From Paenibacillus_AB hodogayensis (GTDB taxonomy: Bacteria; Bacillota; Bacilli; Paenibacillales; NBRC-103111): a DNA stretch of 64,000 nucleotides. The notes under the pieces were generated by a model. It made no database searches and was not told the DNA's origin. It was given only the letters and a program-made list of their open reading frames with translations. Made by a program: the position numbers and the translations under genes. The stretch covers positions 62,001 to 126,000 of the forward strand of contig NZ_BAAAYO010000018.1 in assembly GCF_039536325.1 (NCBI RefSeq), given 5' to 3'. Below, one piece after another: positions 9,070-17,163 of the stretch (positions within the stretch are counted from its first letter, which is position 1; the number at the start of each line of letters is the position of its first letter).

Positions 9070-9951
9070 ATGTCCGTTTTGAAACCCCTTATTATTAAGG
9101 AATTCGACCATCAAGAAGACCATTTTCGGATCAATTATGTGCAAAGAAATGGAAGGTCCGACAGCTGCGACTATCATTTCCATGATAACTACGAGCTTTA
9201 TTACCTCTTAGCTGGACAGCGCAAATATTTTATCCGGGACCGCATCCATTTGGTTCAAAAAGGCGATATGGTATTTATCCCCAAGCACGATCTGCACCGT
9301 ACCCGGGATGCCGGTCCCTACCACGAGCGGATGCTCATCTACTTCGATGATGCTTTCCTTGAAACGATTGCGGGTCCAGGAAACCAGATTAGCCCGCATT
9401 TGCTGCAGCCTTTCAGGAATAATAACCCGGTCTTGCGGCTGCAAAAAGAGGACCGCCGCTTTGTCGACGTGTTGTTCTATCGAATTTTGAAAGAATTGGA
9501 GGAAAAACCGGTCGATTATCAGCTGTATTTGAAGGCGCTGTTTATCGAATTGCTAGTCTATGTCTCTAGATGCACAGAAAAGTATGTGGAGGTGGAGGTT
9601 AATGCGCCTCTGGATACGCCGACCCAAAAGAAGATTTCCGAAATCGCCAATTACATCCAGGAAAACTACGAGAAGTCGCTTACACTCGCTTATTTATCCA
9701 AGCAATTTTACATCAGCACCTATTACCTGAGCCGAGTCTTCAAGGAGGTGTCGGGTTTCTCTTTCGTGGAGTATCTGAACAATGTGAGAATCATAGAGTC
9801 GCAGCGGCTGCTGCGTGAAACAAACTTGCCTATCTTTCAAATCTCGGAGCAGGTTGGATTCGTGAATACGACGAATTTCGGGAGGGTGTTCAAACAAGTC
9901 GTGCATTTGTCACCGCTTCAGTATCGTCGCATGCAGCAAGCGACGAATTAG
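9070..9951 (+). CDS. AraC family transcriptional regulator (cupin sensor)
   Basis: A 293-residue regulator. The N-terminal half (about 20-120) is an AraC-type cupin sensor with the YHFHDNYELYYLLAG strand. The C-terminal 100 residues hold two helix-turn-helix motifs, the first around LAYLSKQFYISTYYLSRVFKE and the second around IFQISEQVGFVNTTNFGRVFK. Start ATG has AGGAGGAG seven bases upstream. It is divergent from the binding-protein operon at 8737-58 and followed after 54 bases by an esterase gene, so it probably activates one or both in response to a sugar. Confidence 0.9.
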   Translation: MSVLKPLIIKEFDHQEDHFRINYVQRNGRSDSCDYHFHDNYELYYLLAGQRKYFIRDRIHLVQKGDMVFIPKHDLHRTRDAGPYHERMLIYFDDAFLETIAGPGNQISPHLLQPFRNNNPVLRLQKEDRRFVDVLFYRILKELEEKPVDYQLYLKALFIELLVYVSRCTEKYVEVEVNAPLDTPTQKKISEIANYIQENYEKSLTLAYLSKQFYISTYYLSRVFKEVSGFSFVEYLNNVRIIESQRLLRETNLPIFQISEQVGFVNTTNFGRVFKQVVHLSPLQYRRMQQATN

Positions 9952-10005
9952 TCATTCGCCTGATTCTGCTTACTTAATATAACGAATGGAGAGGATGAGG
10001 AACAC

Positions 10006-11112
10006 ATGTCGGATCAGCCAAACGCGATAAACGTTCAACAACTGGACCCGAGTATGAAACCGCCGGAGTCGCAAACGGAATCGATCCAATGGTATTCGCC
10101 CCTAGAGGGGCCATTCCAGATCGCAGGCTTCGCATGGTTCGAGCAAGAAGGCCTGTATCGGCGAATGCCGCAATCGCCGTCGCATCCGCTCAGTCATGCA
10201 GTGGAATCTCTGGCTAATTGCACGGCGGGCGGCCAGGTAAGATTTCGAACGTCCTCGTCTAAGCTATTCCTGAAAGTTGTACTGGCGGGCAAAGCGAATA
10301 GCGATCATATGACGGCAACAGGCCAATGCGGATTTGACTGTTACATAGGCGAGCCGGGGGAACTGAAGTATGTTAGTACGACACGTTATGATCATAACCA
10401 GATCGAATTCTCGGCTCCGCTATTCGAATGGTCGAATGTGAGCAGCGAGATGAGGATGGTTACGCTGAATTTCCCGCTCTACCAAGGGGTGAAGGAACTG
10501 CAGATAGGGTTGGCCACCGGTGCGGATGTTGCCAGTCCTGCGCCGTTTACCGATGACCGCAGAGTGATTGTGTATGGAACTTCGATTACACAGGGTGGAT
10601 GTGCGAGCCGGCCGGGAATGTGTTACACGAACATCTTGAGCCGGAGTATCCCGCTTGAATTTATCAATGTAGGATTTTCCGGAAGCGGTCTTGGTGAGCC
10701 GGAGGTTGCCCATGTATTGTCACAGATCGAGCGTCCTGCCCTGCTAGTGCTGGATTATGAGGGAAATGTCAAACAGCCGGAAAAGTTCCAGCAAACATTG
10801 CCTGAATTTATCCGGATCTATCGCGAACGACATGCGACTGTACCGATTTTGGTCGTCTCCAAAATTCGCTTTGCCAAAGAGCGATTCGATCCGGTCATGG
10901 CTCAATTAGGTGAGGAACGCAAGCAGATTGCCAGAGATACGCTCGCCGTACTCGCAGACGCAGGCGACAAGCATATCACCTTCTTCGACGGCTCTACGCT
11001 TCTGGGCGACGATTATGAGGAATGTACGGTGGACGGGGTCCATCCAACCGATCTTGGCTTCATTCGAATGGCCGAGGGTCTTGCTCCAACGTTCCGGCAA
11101 TTATTGAAATAG
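10006..11112 (+). CDS. SGNH/GDSL-family esterase
   Basis: A 368-residue esterase without a signal peptide. The N-terminal part (about 30-180) is a beta-sandwich typical of two-domain SGNH carbohydrate esterases. The catalytic domain follows, with nucleophile Ser193 in GTSITQG, an oxyanion glycine in GFSGSG (about 223-228), Asn254 and the Asp343/His346 pair in DGVHP. Such proteins often remove acetyl groups from xylan or other sugars. It lies in a row with two AraC genes and a dioxygenase-like gene; its cytoplasmic location fits deacetylation of imported oligosaccharides. Confidence 0.85.
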   Translation: MSDQPNAINVQQLDPSMKPPESQTESIQWYSPLEGPFQIAGFAWFEQEGLYRRMPQSPSHPLSHAVESLANCTAGGQVRFRTSSSKLFLKVVLAGKANSDHMTATGQCGFDCYIGEPGELKYVSTTRYDHNQIEFSAPLFEWSNVSSEMRMVTLNFPLYQGVKELQIGLATGADVASPAPFTDDRRVIVYGTSITQGGCASRPGMCYTNILSRSIPLEFINVGFSGSGLGEPEVAHVLSQIERPALLVLDYEGNVKQPEKFQQTLPEFIRIYRERHATVPILVVSKIRFAKERFDPVMAQLGEERKQIARDTLAVLADAGDKHITFFDGSTLLGDDYEECTVDGVHPTDLGFIRMAEGLAPTFRQLLK

Positions 11113-11150
11113 GCATCAAGCAATCATCGAAGCCGAACGAGGAGGTTGTC

Positions 11151-11999
11151 ATGACGGAGGGAACAAACCCGATCGGGAACGTTACGTTTCGTGCAAGCAA
11201 ATGGTTCAACAAGGTGAAATGCGAGCCCGGCTGGGACTGGAAACCGGCACACGGTCTGCCTGACTACGACTTGTGGTACGCATTAGAAGGAAGCGGGGAA
11301 ATGCGGCTAAACGGCCATACGTATCCGATCCGGCGGGGATCGTGTTTTATCGTCCATCCGGGCGATCGTCCGCATGCGGTACAAAACGATGACGACCGGC
11401 TTACCGTCATCTTCATCCATTTTTGGGCGAACGTCCCCCTGGACACCACCCCGCCCGTCTGGCCGCGGCATACGTTCTTTCGCGACGTGTACCCGATCGA
11501 ACGGCTGCTGCACGAAATGTTATACGTCCTTGGCAGCCGGGATTCGTTGCGGGAGGAAGAATTCGACTGCTGGATGAAGCTGTCCATCTTGCACATCCAT
11601 CGTCATCATCACGATAAAGGGCAAGCGGCATTGTCCGCGCGACACCAGGAAACGATCCGCGCCGCCATCGACTACATTCGCCGCGAAAGCGGTAGACGCG
11701 TCCGGACCGACGAGCTGGCCGGTCGCGCAGGCATGTCGCAAGCCCATTTGAACATCGTGTTCAAGCAGTTTGCCGGTATGCCACTGAAAAAATATATTAC
11801 GCTCACCCGGCTGGAACGGGCCCGGTATTTGTTGTCCGATACGACGATGAACGTATCCGAGGTTGCCGACGCGATCGGTTATTCCGACGTCTACACGTTC
11901 AGCAAAATATTTAAGCGTTATTTCGGGATGACGCCATCCTACTACCAGATCAGTTCTCGCGTATCGATTAAGACTAACTCAATGCCACCGGATCGATAG
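11151..11999 (+). CDS. AraC family transcriptional regulator
   Basis: A 282-residue regulator. A cupin-like sensor domain (about 30-130, with LWYALEGSGEMRLNG) precedes a two-helix-turn-helix DNA-binding domain (about 180-275, with ELAGRAGMSQAHLNIVFKQF and VADAIGYSDVYTFSKIFK). The start is ATG at 11151 with GGAGG five bases upstream; an open frame extends upstream to 11022 but overlaps the esterase gene. It is 38 bases behind that gene and 128 bases ahead of the dioxygenase-like gene, which it may regulate. Confidence 0.9.
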   Translation: MTEGTNPIGNVTFRASKWFNKVKCEPGWDWKPAHGLPDYDLWYALEGSGEMRLNGHTYPIRRGSCFIVHPGDRPHAVQNDDDRLTVIFIHFWANVPLDTTPPVWPRHTFFRDVYPIERLLHEMLYVLGSRDSLREEEFDCWMKLSILHIHRHHHDKGQAALSARHQETIRAAIDYIRRESGRRVRTDELAGRAGMSQAHLNIVFKQFAGMPLKKYITLTRLERARYLLSDTTMNVSEVADAIGYSDVYTFSKIFKRYFGMTPSYYQISSRVSIKTNSMPPDR

Positions 12000-12127
12000 C
12001 CGGCCTTCCTTTGTGCCAACGCGCAGCTATCCGCGATCATGACAAAAAATCTCGAATCGCGCCATGTCCTCCCTCCTCCCGCCATGATACGCTGAACATA
12101 ATTCGAAAACACAAGGAGGTTACCGGC

Positions 12128-13036
12128 ATGAAGCCCGTGCAGGCAAACGCGGAACAGGAAACGTATGTGGACGACACTCAGTCGAAGGAATGGAGCAAGT
12201 ACGTGCAGGTGACGCCGGAGGAAGCCGCACATATCGCCCGGACGCTGTACCGTTACGACAACATCGCCGGCGAACGGGTCGGTCGGCTTGACGATATCGG
12301 CGAGGGTCAGGTTACACGATACAAGGATCAAGGATACGTCATCGTCGAGAGCGTCTTACAACAGTCGGAGATCGACACTGCGCTGCAAGAAATCGACGAT
12401 ATTATTCAAGGCAGGATGGCGGGGCCCAAAGTGCAGCGAATCAAGCCGAATAGCGAGCCGACGACGCCTGAACAGCGGGAATTCGCCACGCGGAAAATAT
12501 ACAACTACGTCGATTACGCCCCCGCTCTTCGTCACATCGCCTATCACGAAGACATTCTTGCGACGGTGCGCAAGCTGCTCGGCGACGAGCCGAAGCTGAT
12601 CGACGAGCAAGGATTGCTGAAGCCGCCTTACGGCGGCGGGGAGAAGCCGTGGCATCAGGATATGGCTTACGGCGGGTTATTTTACAAAAAGCAAATCGTG
12701 ACGGTATGGATCGCGCTCGATGCGGCGGATTTGGACAACGGCTGCATGCACCTGATTCCGCGTTCGCATCTGGCCGGGGGAGCGCCACACTATGCGATTC
12801 GCGATTGGCAAATATGCGATCACCATGTGAACGTGGAGCATGATGTGGCGGCCGTCATCGCTCCCGGCGGGGCATTGTTCTTCTCTGGACTGCTGTGGCA
12901 CGGGACGCCCGCCAACTTCTCCGCGAAGCGGCGCCGCGCCCTGCAATTGCGGTACGCGCCGGCATCGTCAGCATTGATGAGCAAAGAACAGTTTCAGCTC
13001 ATGTTTACAAGTTCGATGACGGACGCCGAGTGTTAA
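12128..13036 (+). CDS. phytanoyl-CoA dioxygenase family protein
   Basis: A 302-residue Fe(II)/2-oxoglutarate-dependent dioxygenase of the PhyH family. The facial triad is visible: His176 and Asp178 in WHQDM, and His258 in LLWHG. Arg270 in the RRRALQLRY segment fits the 2-oxoglutarate contact. The start is ATG at 12128 with AAGGAGG nine bases upstream. Bacterial members hydroxylate varied small molecules, so the substrate is open. It directly follows an AraC gene on the same strand, which suggests a dedicated regulator-enzyme pair. Confidence 0.85.
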   Translation: MKPVQANAEQETYVDDTQSKEWSKYVQVTPEEAAHIARTLYRYDNIAGERVGRLDDIGEGQVTRYKDQGYVIVESVLQQSEIDTALQEIDDIIQGRMAGPKVQRIKPNSEPTTPEQREFATRKIYNYVDYAPALRHIAYHEDILATVRKLLGDEPKLIDEQGLLKPPYGGGEKPWHQDMAYGGLFYKKQIVTVWIALDAADLDNGCMHLIPRSHLAGGAPHYAIRDWQICDHHVNVEHDVAAVIAPGGALFFSGLLWHGTPANFSAKRRRALQLRYAPASSALMSKEQFQLMFTSSMTDAEC

Positions 13037-13089
13037 TCGTTGCCGCATCGTCTTCGGCCTAGCGACTTCCAGCTGGCGAGCTTTGCTCC

Positions 13090-13198
13090 TTGTACAAAGT
13101 CGGACCTTAAAAGGTATTCATGGAACGACGAGCCCCTTGCTCCTCAAGGGATGTTGTAGTCTTCCCGAATACACAGGATTAGCTCTGACTCTGTACTG
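13090..13198 (+). repeat. 108-bp palindromic repeat, copy 2 (MITE-like)
   Basis: A diverged copy of the element at 2584-2691, in the opposite orientation. The ends read TGTACAAAGTCGGACC and CTCTGACTCTGTACTG, and blocks such as GAATACACAGGATTAGCTC are identical to copy 1 read on its minus strand. The central hairpin is kept in shortened form (CCCTTG with CAAGGG). It lies downstream of the dioxygenase-like gene, just before a terminator. No open reading frame of interest. Confidence 0.78.
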
Positions 13199-13212
13199 GT
13201 TCAACAGGAACG

Positions 13213-13244
13213 AAAAGAACCTAAGCCGTTGGCTAGGTTCTTTT
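13213..13244. terminator. bidirectional rho-independent terminator
   Basis: AAAAGAACCTA and TAGGTTCTTTT form an 11-bp stem, extended by GCC/GGC, with A- and T-rich flanks on both sides. It can end transcription from the plus-strand dioxygenase-like gene and from the minus-strand importer operon and deacetylase remnant. Confidence 0.8.
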
Positions 13245-13293
13245 CAATATCCTCTTCACTTCACAATCGATTGCTATTTTTTGATTATGATTC

Positions 13294-13538
13294 CTACAGT
13301 TGTAAGAGCTGACTAACCGTTACAAGCCGATAACCTTCTTCTGTTAATTCCTTGGTCAACATCCGCACGGCTTCGATGGTTTGGGACCGGTCCCCGAAGC
13401 CGTCATGAAAAACGTAGCGTGACCGGAAACCTCCTCGAAAATATCCAACAATTGCGGAGTATAAATCGGATTAGGACCATCGTCGAACGTAAAAGCAATA
13501 GCTTTTTGTGATGTTGAAACGCGATGAATGATTTCCAT
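13294..13538 (-). pseudogene. polysaccharide deacetylase (NodB-type) with internal deletion
   Basis: The N-terminal part is a good NodB start: IHRVSTSQKAIAFTFDDGPNP, then a conserved helix up to ATFFM. After that the frame is lost. In a shifted frame the sequence continues as HDGFGDRSQTIEAVRML and a normal family C-terminus ending with a stop at 13294. About 100 or more central residues, including the metal-binding His pair, are absent. The join occurs in TTTTTCATGACGG, which codes for FFM in one frame and FHDG in the other, so a deletion between short identical stretches explains it. The gene begins at ATG 13538 with AGGTGG eight bases upstream, right after the binding-protein gene. Confidence 0.8.
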
Positions 13539-13563
13539 ACTTTTAACCACCTTTGCTGTTCCC

Positions 13564-15096
13564 CTATTTTAGGGTGCTACCAGCATACCACTTGTTGATT
13601 TCGTCGTAGCTCGTTTGGCCGCCGGCTTTTTTATATTTTTCCGTGAAGGCGTCGAATCCTGCAAGCTGCTCGCTGCCGACGATGAATTTGACGGCATAAT
13701 CGTTGACCGTCTGGCTTAGCTGCGCGTTTTCCTTGGAGTAAATCGGCAAGTATGGCGCTAATCCGAGAGGATTCTTCTTGAATACATTCGGCTTCTGCTG
13801 CTTGTTCAGATATTCCCAGCCCTTGTAAAGCCGATCGTCTTTGCGGACGCGGGCCTGCCAATAGATAGGATATTTAATCTCGTCGATGCCGGACAAATAG
13901 TTGCTTCCCGAGCCGCGCTCGTCATTGAAAATCGGCAAAATCGGGTAATAATTTCCGTCCTTGACCGTATGGTGCGTGCCCTCTACGCCGATCGCCAAGT
14001 TTTTGAACGTATCCGGCTGCAGCTTGGCGTCGATCCATTTGATAGCGTCTTCCGGATGTTTGGAAGCTTTCGGAATAAAGGTCAGCCGGTCGAATCCGAA
14101 TGACTGTGCCAGACCGGCCTGGCCGTCTTTGCCTGTCAGCGCGGGAATGTACGCATACGCGGCTTGCGGGAAGTTTTTCTTGAGCGCATCGTCGATCTGC
14201 GGAATGTCGGCCCAATGCAGCACGATGACGCCCGCCTTGCCGTTCGTGAACTTTTCCTTCACCGTTGCGTCCTTATTGATCGCGAACTCCTGATCAAGCA
14301 GCCCTTGTTTGTAAAGATCGGACATATAAATCAAATATTCCTTAAACGAAGGATTCATGGCGCGGGGGATCAGCTTACTGTTCACGTCGTTCCAATCGTT
14401 GACCATGCCGAAAGCGCCGACGATGTTGTCGACCATCGGAACGTCGCCCTTAATGGACAGCGGTATATTCTTGGCTCCGTTACCGCCAGGATCCTTCTCC
14501 TTGAACGCCTTGAGGACAACCGTCAGCTCGTCAAGCGTCGTCGGTACTTGCAGACCCAGCTTATCCAGCCAATCCTTGCGGATCATCAGGCTCGTGCCGA
14601 CGGATTCGAGGGTTCGGGTCGGAATCGCATAGATTTTACCGTCGACTTTGGCCATTTCCAGCGTCTCTTTGGACAACGACGCTTTGATGTTGCTGCCATA
14701 CTTCTCAATGAGCGGAGTCAGATCGACCAGAGCGCCTTTTTTGGCATAGTCGGCATAAATCGCTTTGGAGCTGCTGTCTCCACCGGTCGAGACGACGTCG
14801 TATGGCTCGGAGGAAGCGATCAGAAGATTGAGTTTGTCCTCCGGTTTATCCACCGGAAGCGCTTCGTAATTTACTTTGTACCCGGTCTTCTCTTCCAGCA
14901 TAATGGCGATCGGATCTTTACTGAAGTTGGGGCCCAAACGCATAAGCGCTTTCAATTCAGGTTTGGGGCCTCCATTCGCTGGCTGTGCGGACGGCACCGA
15001 GGAGCTTTTCTCTCCTTCGCTATTCGAGCCGCAAGCGGAAAGAAGCATGAGGCTGGCCGCTACGGGGAGTGCGACCCATTTCTTGATTTTCATCAT
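13564..15096 (-). CDS. extracellular solute-binding lipoprotein of an ABC importer
   Basis: A 510-residue lipoprotein with lipobox LLSAC (Cys at about 22) and a long family 1 binding fold of the LplA/YtcQ kind. It belongs to a different subfamily from the other binding proteins in the window. The start is the first of two ATG codons, at 15096, nine bases after AGGAGG. It ends the operon response regulator, histidine kinase, permease, permease, binding protein, which together make a complete sugar or oligosaccharide import and sensing unit. The ATPase is not encoded here; in such systems a shared MsmX-type ATPase usually serves. Confidence 0.9.
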   Translation of the reverse strand: MMKIKKWVALPVAASLMLLSACGSNSEGEKSSSVPSAQPANGGPKPELKALMRLGPNFSKDPIAIMLEEKTGYKVNYEALPVDKPEDKLNLLIASSEPYDVVSTGGDSSSKAIYADYAKKGALVDLTPLIEKYGSNIKASLSKETLEMAKVDGKIYAIPTRTLESVGTSLMIRKDWLDKLGLQVPTTLDELTVVLKAFKEKDPGGNGAKNIPLSIKGDVPMVDNIVGAFGMVNDWNDVNSKLIPRAMNPSFKEYLIYMSDLYKQGLLDQEFAINKDATVKEKFTNGKAGVIVLHWADIPQIDDALKKNFPQAAYAYIPALTGKDGQAGLAQSFGFDRLTFIPKASKHPEDAIKWIDAKLQPDTFKNLAIGVEGTHHTVKDGNYYPILPIFNDERGSGSNYLSGIDEIKYPIYWQARVRKDDRLYKGWEYLNKQQKPNVFKKNPLGLAPYLPIYSKENAQLSQTVNDYAVKFIVGSEQLAGFDAFTEKYKKAGGQTSYDEINKWYAGSTLK

Positions 15097-15173
15097 CTTT
15101 GAAACCCTCCTGTGTATACAAATACGTTTTATCATTAAGCAGCGGTTTGGCTTCCGCCGGCGTTAATGCAGCA

Positions 15174-16055
15174 TTAACCTTTGACGGAACCGATCAATAC
15201 GCCCTTAATAAAATACTTCTGAAGGAACGGGTACACGAGCAGAATGGGTACGGTAGATGCTACTACGGTAGCGGCCCGGATACTTTCCGGCGACATATTC
15301 ATCAGATCGTCTGCCGACTTGTTGATCGCGTTCGCCGTATCGTTCTCCATCACGACATCGCGCAGATGCAATTGAAGTGTTTTGAGCGACGGATCGTTGA
15401 TGTAGAGCATCGGACTGAAGTAGTCGTTCCAAAAGCCAACTGCATAGAACAAGGCGATCGTAGCGAGAACAGGCATGCTGAGCGGTAAAATGATGCGAAA
15501 CAGAATGATATAGGTCTTCGCTCCGTCGATCCGCGCCGATTCTTCAAGCGCTTCGGGAAGCCCTTCGTAATAACTCTTGATTACCAGCAAATTGAAAACG
15601 TTGATCATTGCCGGCAATATGAGAGACCATAGACTGTTTAGCAGGTGCAGCTCACGGATCAGCAAATAATTCGGAATGAGCCCTCCGTTAAACATCATCG
15701 TGAAGACGAACAGTACCATGAAGATGGAGATGCCGGGCAGATGCCGCTTGGACAACGGATATGCGGTGATTGCCGTCACCAAGATGCTCAGCAGTGTCCC
15801 GACTGCCGTCACGATGACCGAAATTACGAAAGCCCGACCGAATGCGTAAGAGGTAACGACGTTTACCAGCGTATCGAGCTGGAAGCCGACCGGCAGCAGG
15901 TTCACGCGTCCCGACACGAGTGCCCAATCCGAGCTTACGGATTTGGAAAACACATGGATCATGGGTAACAGTGTAAGGAGTCCTAACGCGATCATGAAGC
16001 CGTAGACAAAGATGTCTAGCACCCAGTCGCTGAACGTTCTTTTATGGATATGCAT
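15174..16055 (-). CDS. carbohydrate ABC transporter permease (MalG/LplC type)
   Basis: A 293-residue inner-membrane protein with six predicted membrane segments. The cytoplasmic EAA loop that contacts the ATPase is clear (EALEESARIDGAKTY, about residues 185-200). The start is ATG at 16055 with GGAGGG six bases upstream; an open frame to 16103 has no such site. It pairs with the LplB-type permease 50 bases upstream to form the membrane channel for the binding protein downstream. Confidence 0.92.
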   Translation of the reverse strand: MHIHKRTFSDWVLDIFVYGFMIALGLLTLLPMIHVFSKSVSSDWALVSGRVNLLPVGFQLDTLVNVVTSYAFGRAFVISVIVTAVGTLLSILVTAITAYPLSKRHLPGISIFMVLFVFTMMFNGGLIPNYLLIRELHLLNSLWSLILPAMINVFNLLVIKSYYEGLPEALEESARIDGAKTYIILFRIILPLSMPVLATIALFYAVGFWNDYFSPMLYINDPSLKTLQLHLRDVVMENDTANAINKSADDLMNMSPESIRAATVVASTVPILLVYPFLQKYFIKGVLIGSVKG

Positions 16056-16105
16056 GTCAGCCCTCCACAGAGTTTTGCAGAGCAACTTGCCTTGTAAGCA
16101 CACGC

Positions 16106-17071
16106 TTACCAGATTCCGCGGTTCAGCAGCTTCTTGCTGAGCCAGTTGCCGGAGAAGATGAGAATGAAACCGACGACCGAATTGAAAAGGCCGACCGCGG
16201 TGCTGAAGCTGTAATCCATCTTGCCCAGACCCGTCCGATAAACGAAGGTGCCAATGACGTCGCCGGATGCGTAGACGGTAGGATTATACATCGTCAGTAT
16301 TTGCTCCGTGCCCGCGTCCAGTACCATACCGAGTCGCAGAATGAGCATCAGGACGATCGTCGGCAGCATGCCGGGAAGCGAGATATGCCACATTTGCCGC
16401 AGCCGGCTTGCTCCGTCGATCGAAGCCGCTTCGTATTGCTCCTGCTCGATGCTGGCGAGTGCCGCGATGAAGATGATGGCATTCCATCCTACCTCCTTCC
16501 AGCCCGCCGTGAACACGACGATGCTTCGGAACACGCGGTTGTCCATAAAAAACTTGACCGATTCGCCGCCGAGCCATTGGATTACGGAATTGACAAGTCC
16601 GTCGGAAGGAGACAAGATCGCCATGAACAAACCGGAGATGATGACCCAGGACAAAAAGTGGGGCATGTAAATAATCGTCTGGACTGTCCGTTTGAACGCT
16701 GTGAAGCGAACCTCGTTCAGCAGCAGAGCGATAAGGATCGGTATCGGGAACAGCAGCACAATCTTGTATACACTGATGAGCAGCGTATTCGTGAACACTT
16801 GCATGAATTCCGCCGATTGCATAAGCTTGCGAAACTGCTCGAGCCCGACCCATCTGCTCCCCGAGATCCCGTCGAAGATGTTGTAATCCTGAAACGCGAT
16901 CACGACTCCGTACATTGGCGTAAATTTGAACAGGAGCAGTAAGAACAGCCCAGGCACGAGCAGCAAATAAGTATCGATGTTCCGCCATACCAATCGCCAT
17001 CTGCTTTCACGCTTGCGCGGAACCTTGGCCTCTCCTGCCTTTCCATTCCATTGTGAGCTAAGCTCGCTCAT
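16106..17071 (-). CDS. carbohydrate ABC transporter permease (LplB type)
   Basis: A 321-residue inner-membrane protein with about six membrane segments and the EAA loop QYEAASIDGASRLRQ (about residues 210-225). It starts at ATG 17071 behind an AGGAGG site. The N-terminal cytoplasmic tail is basic. It is the first of the two permeases in the importer operon, 92 bases behind the histidine kinase gene. Confidence 0.92.
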   Translation of the reverse strand: MSELSSQWNGKAGEAKVPRKRESRWRLVWRNIDTYLLLVPGLFLLLLFKFTPMYGVVIAFQDYNIFDGISGSRWVGLEQFRKLMQSAEFMQVFTNTLLISVYKIVLLFPIPILIALLLNEVRFTAFKRTVQTIIYMPHFLSWVIISGLFMAILSPSDGLVNSVIQWLGGESVKFFMDNRVFRSIVVFTAGWKEVGWNAIIFIAALASIEQEQYEAASIDGASRLRQMWHISLPGMLPTIVLMLILRLGMVLDAGTEQILTMYNPTVYASGDVIGTFVYRTGLGKMDYSFSTAVGLFNSVVGFILIFSGNWLSKKLLNRGIW

Positions 17072-17163
17072 ATTGTAGTTGCACCTCCTGCACGTATGGC
17101 TTCATTGTACCTGCGGGGATGGTGCGTCATGTAGATGGCAATCCGACACTTTCTAGTCGTATC

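Noticed and set aside
14164..15102. 312-codon plus-strand frame opposite the importer binding-protein gene
   Set aside because: Antisense shadow; the minus strand has signal peptide, lipobox and operon context.
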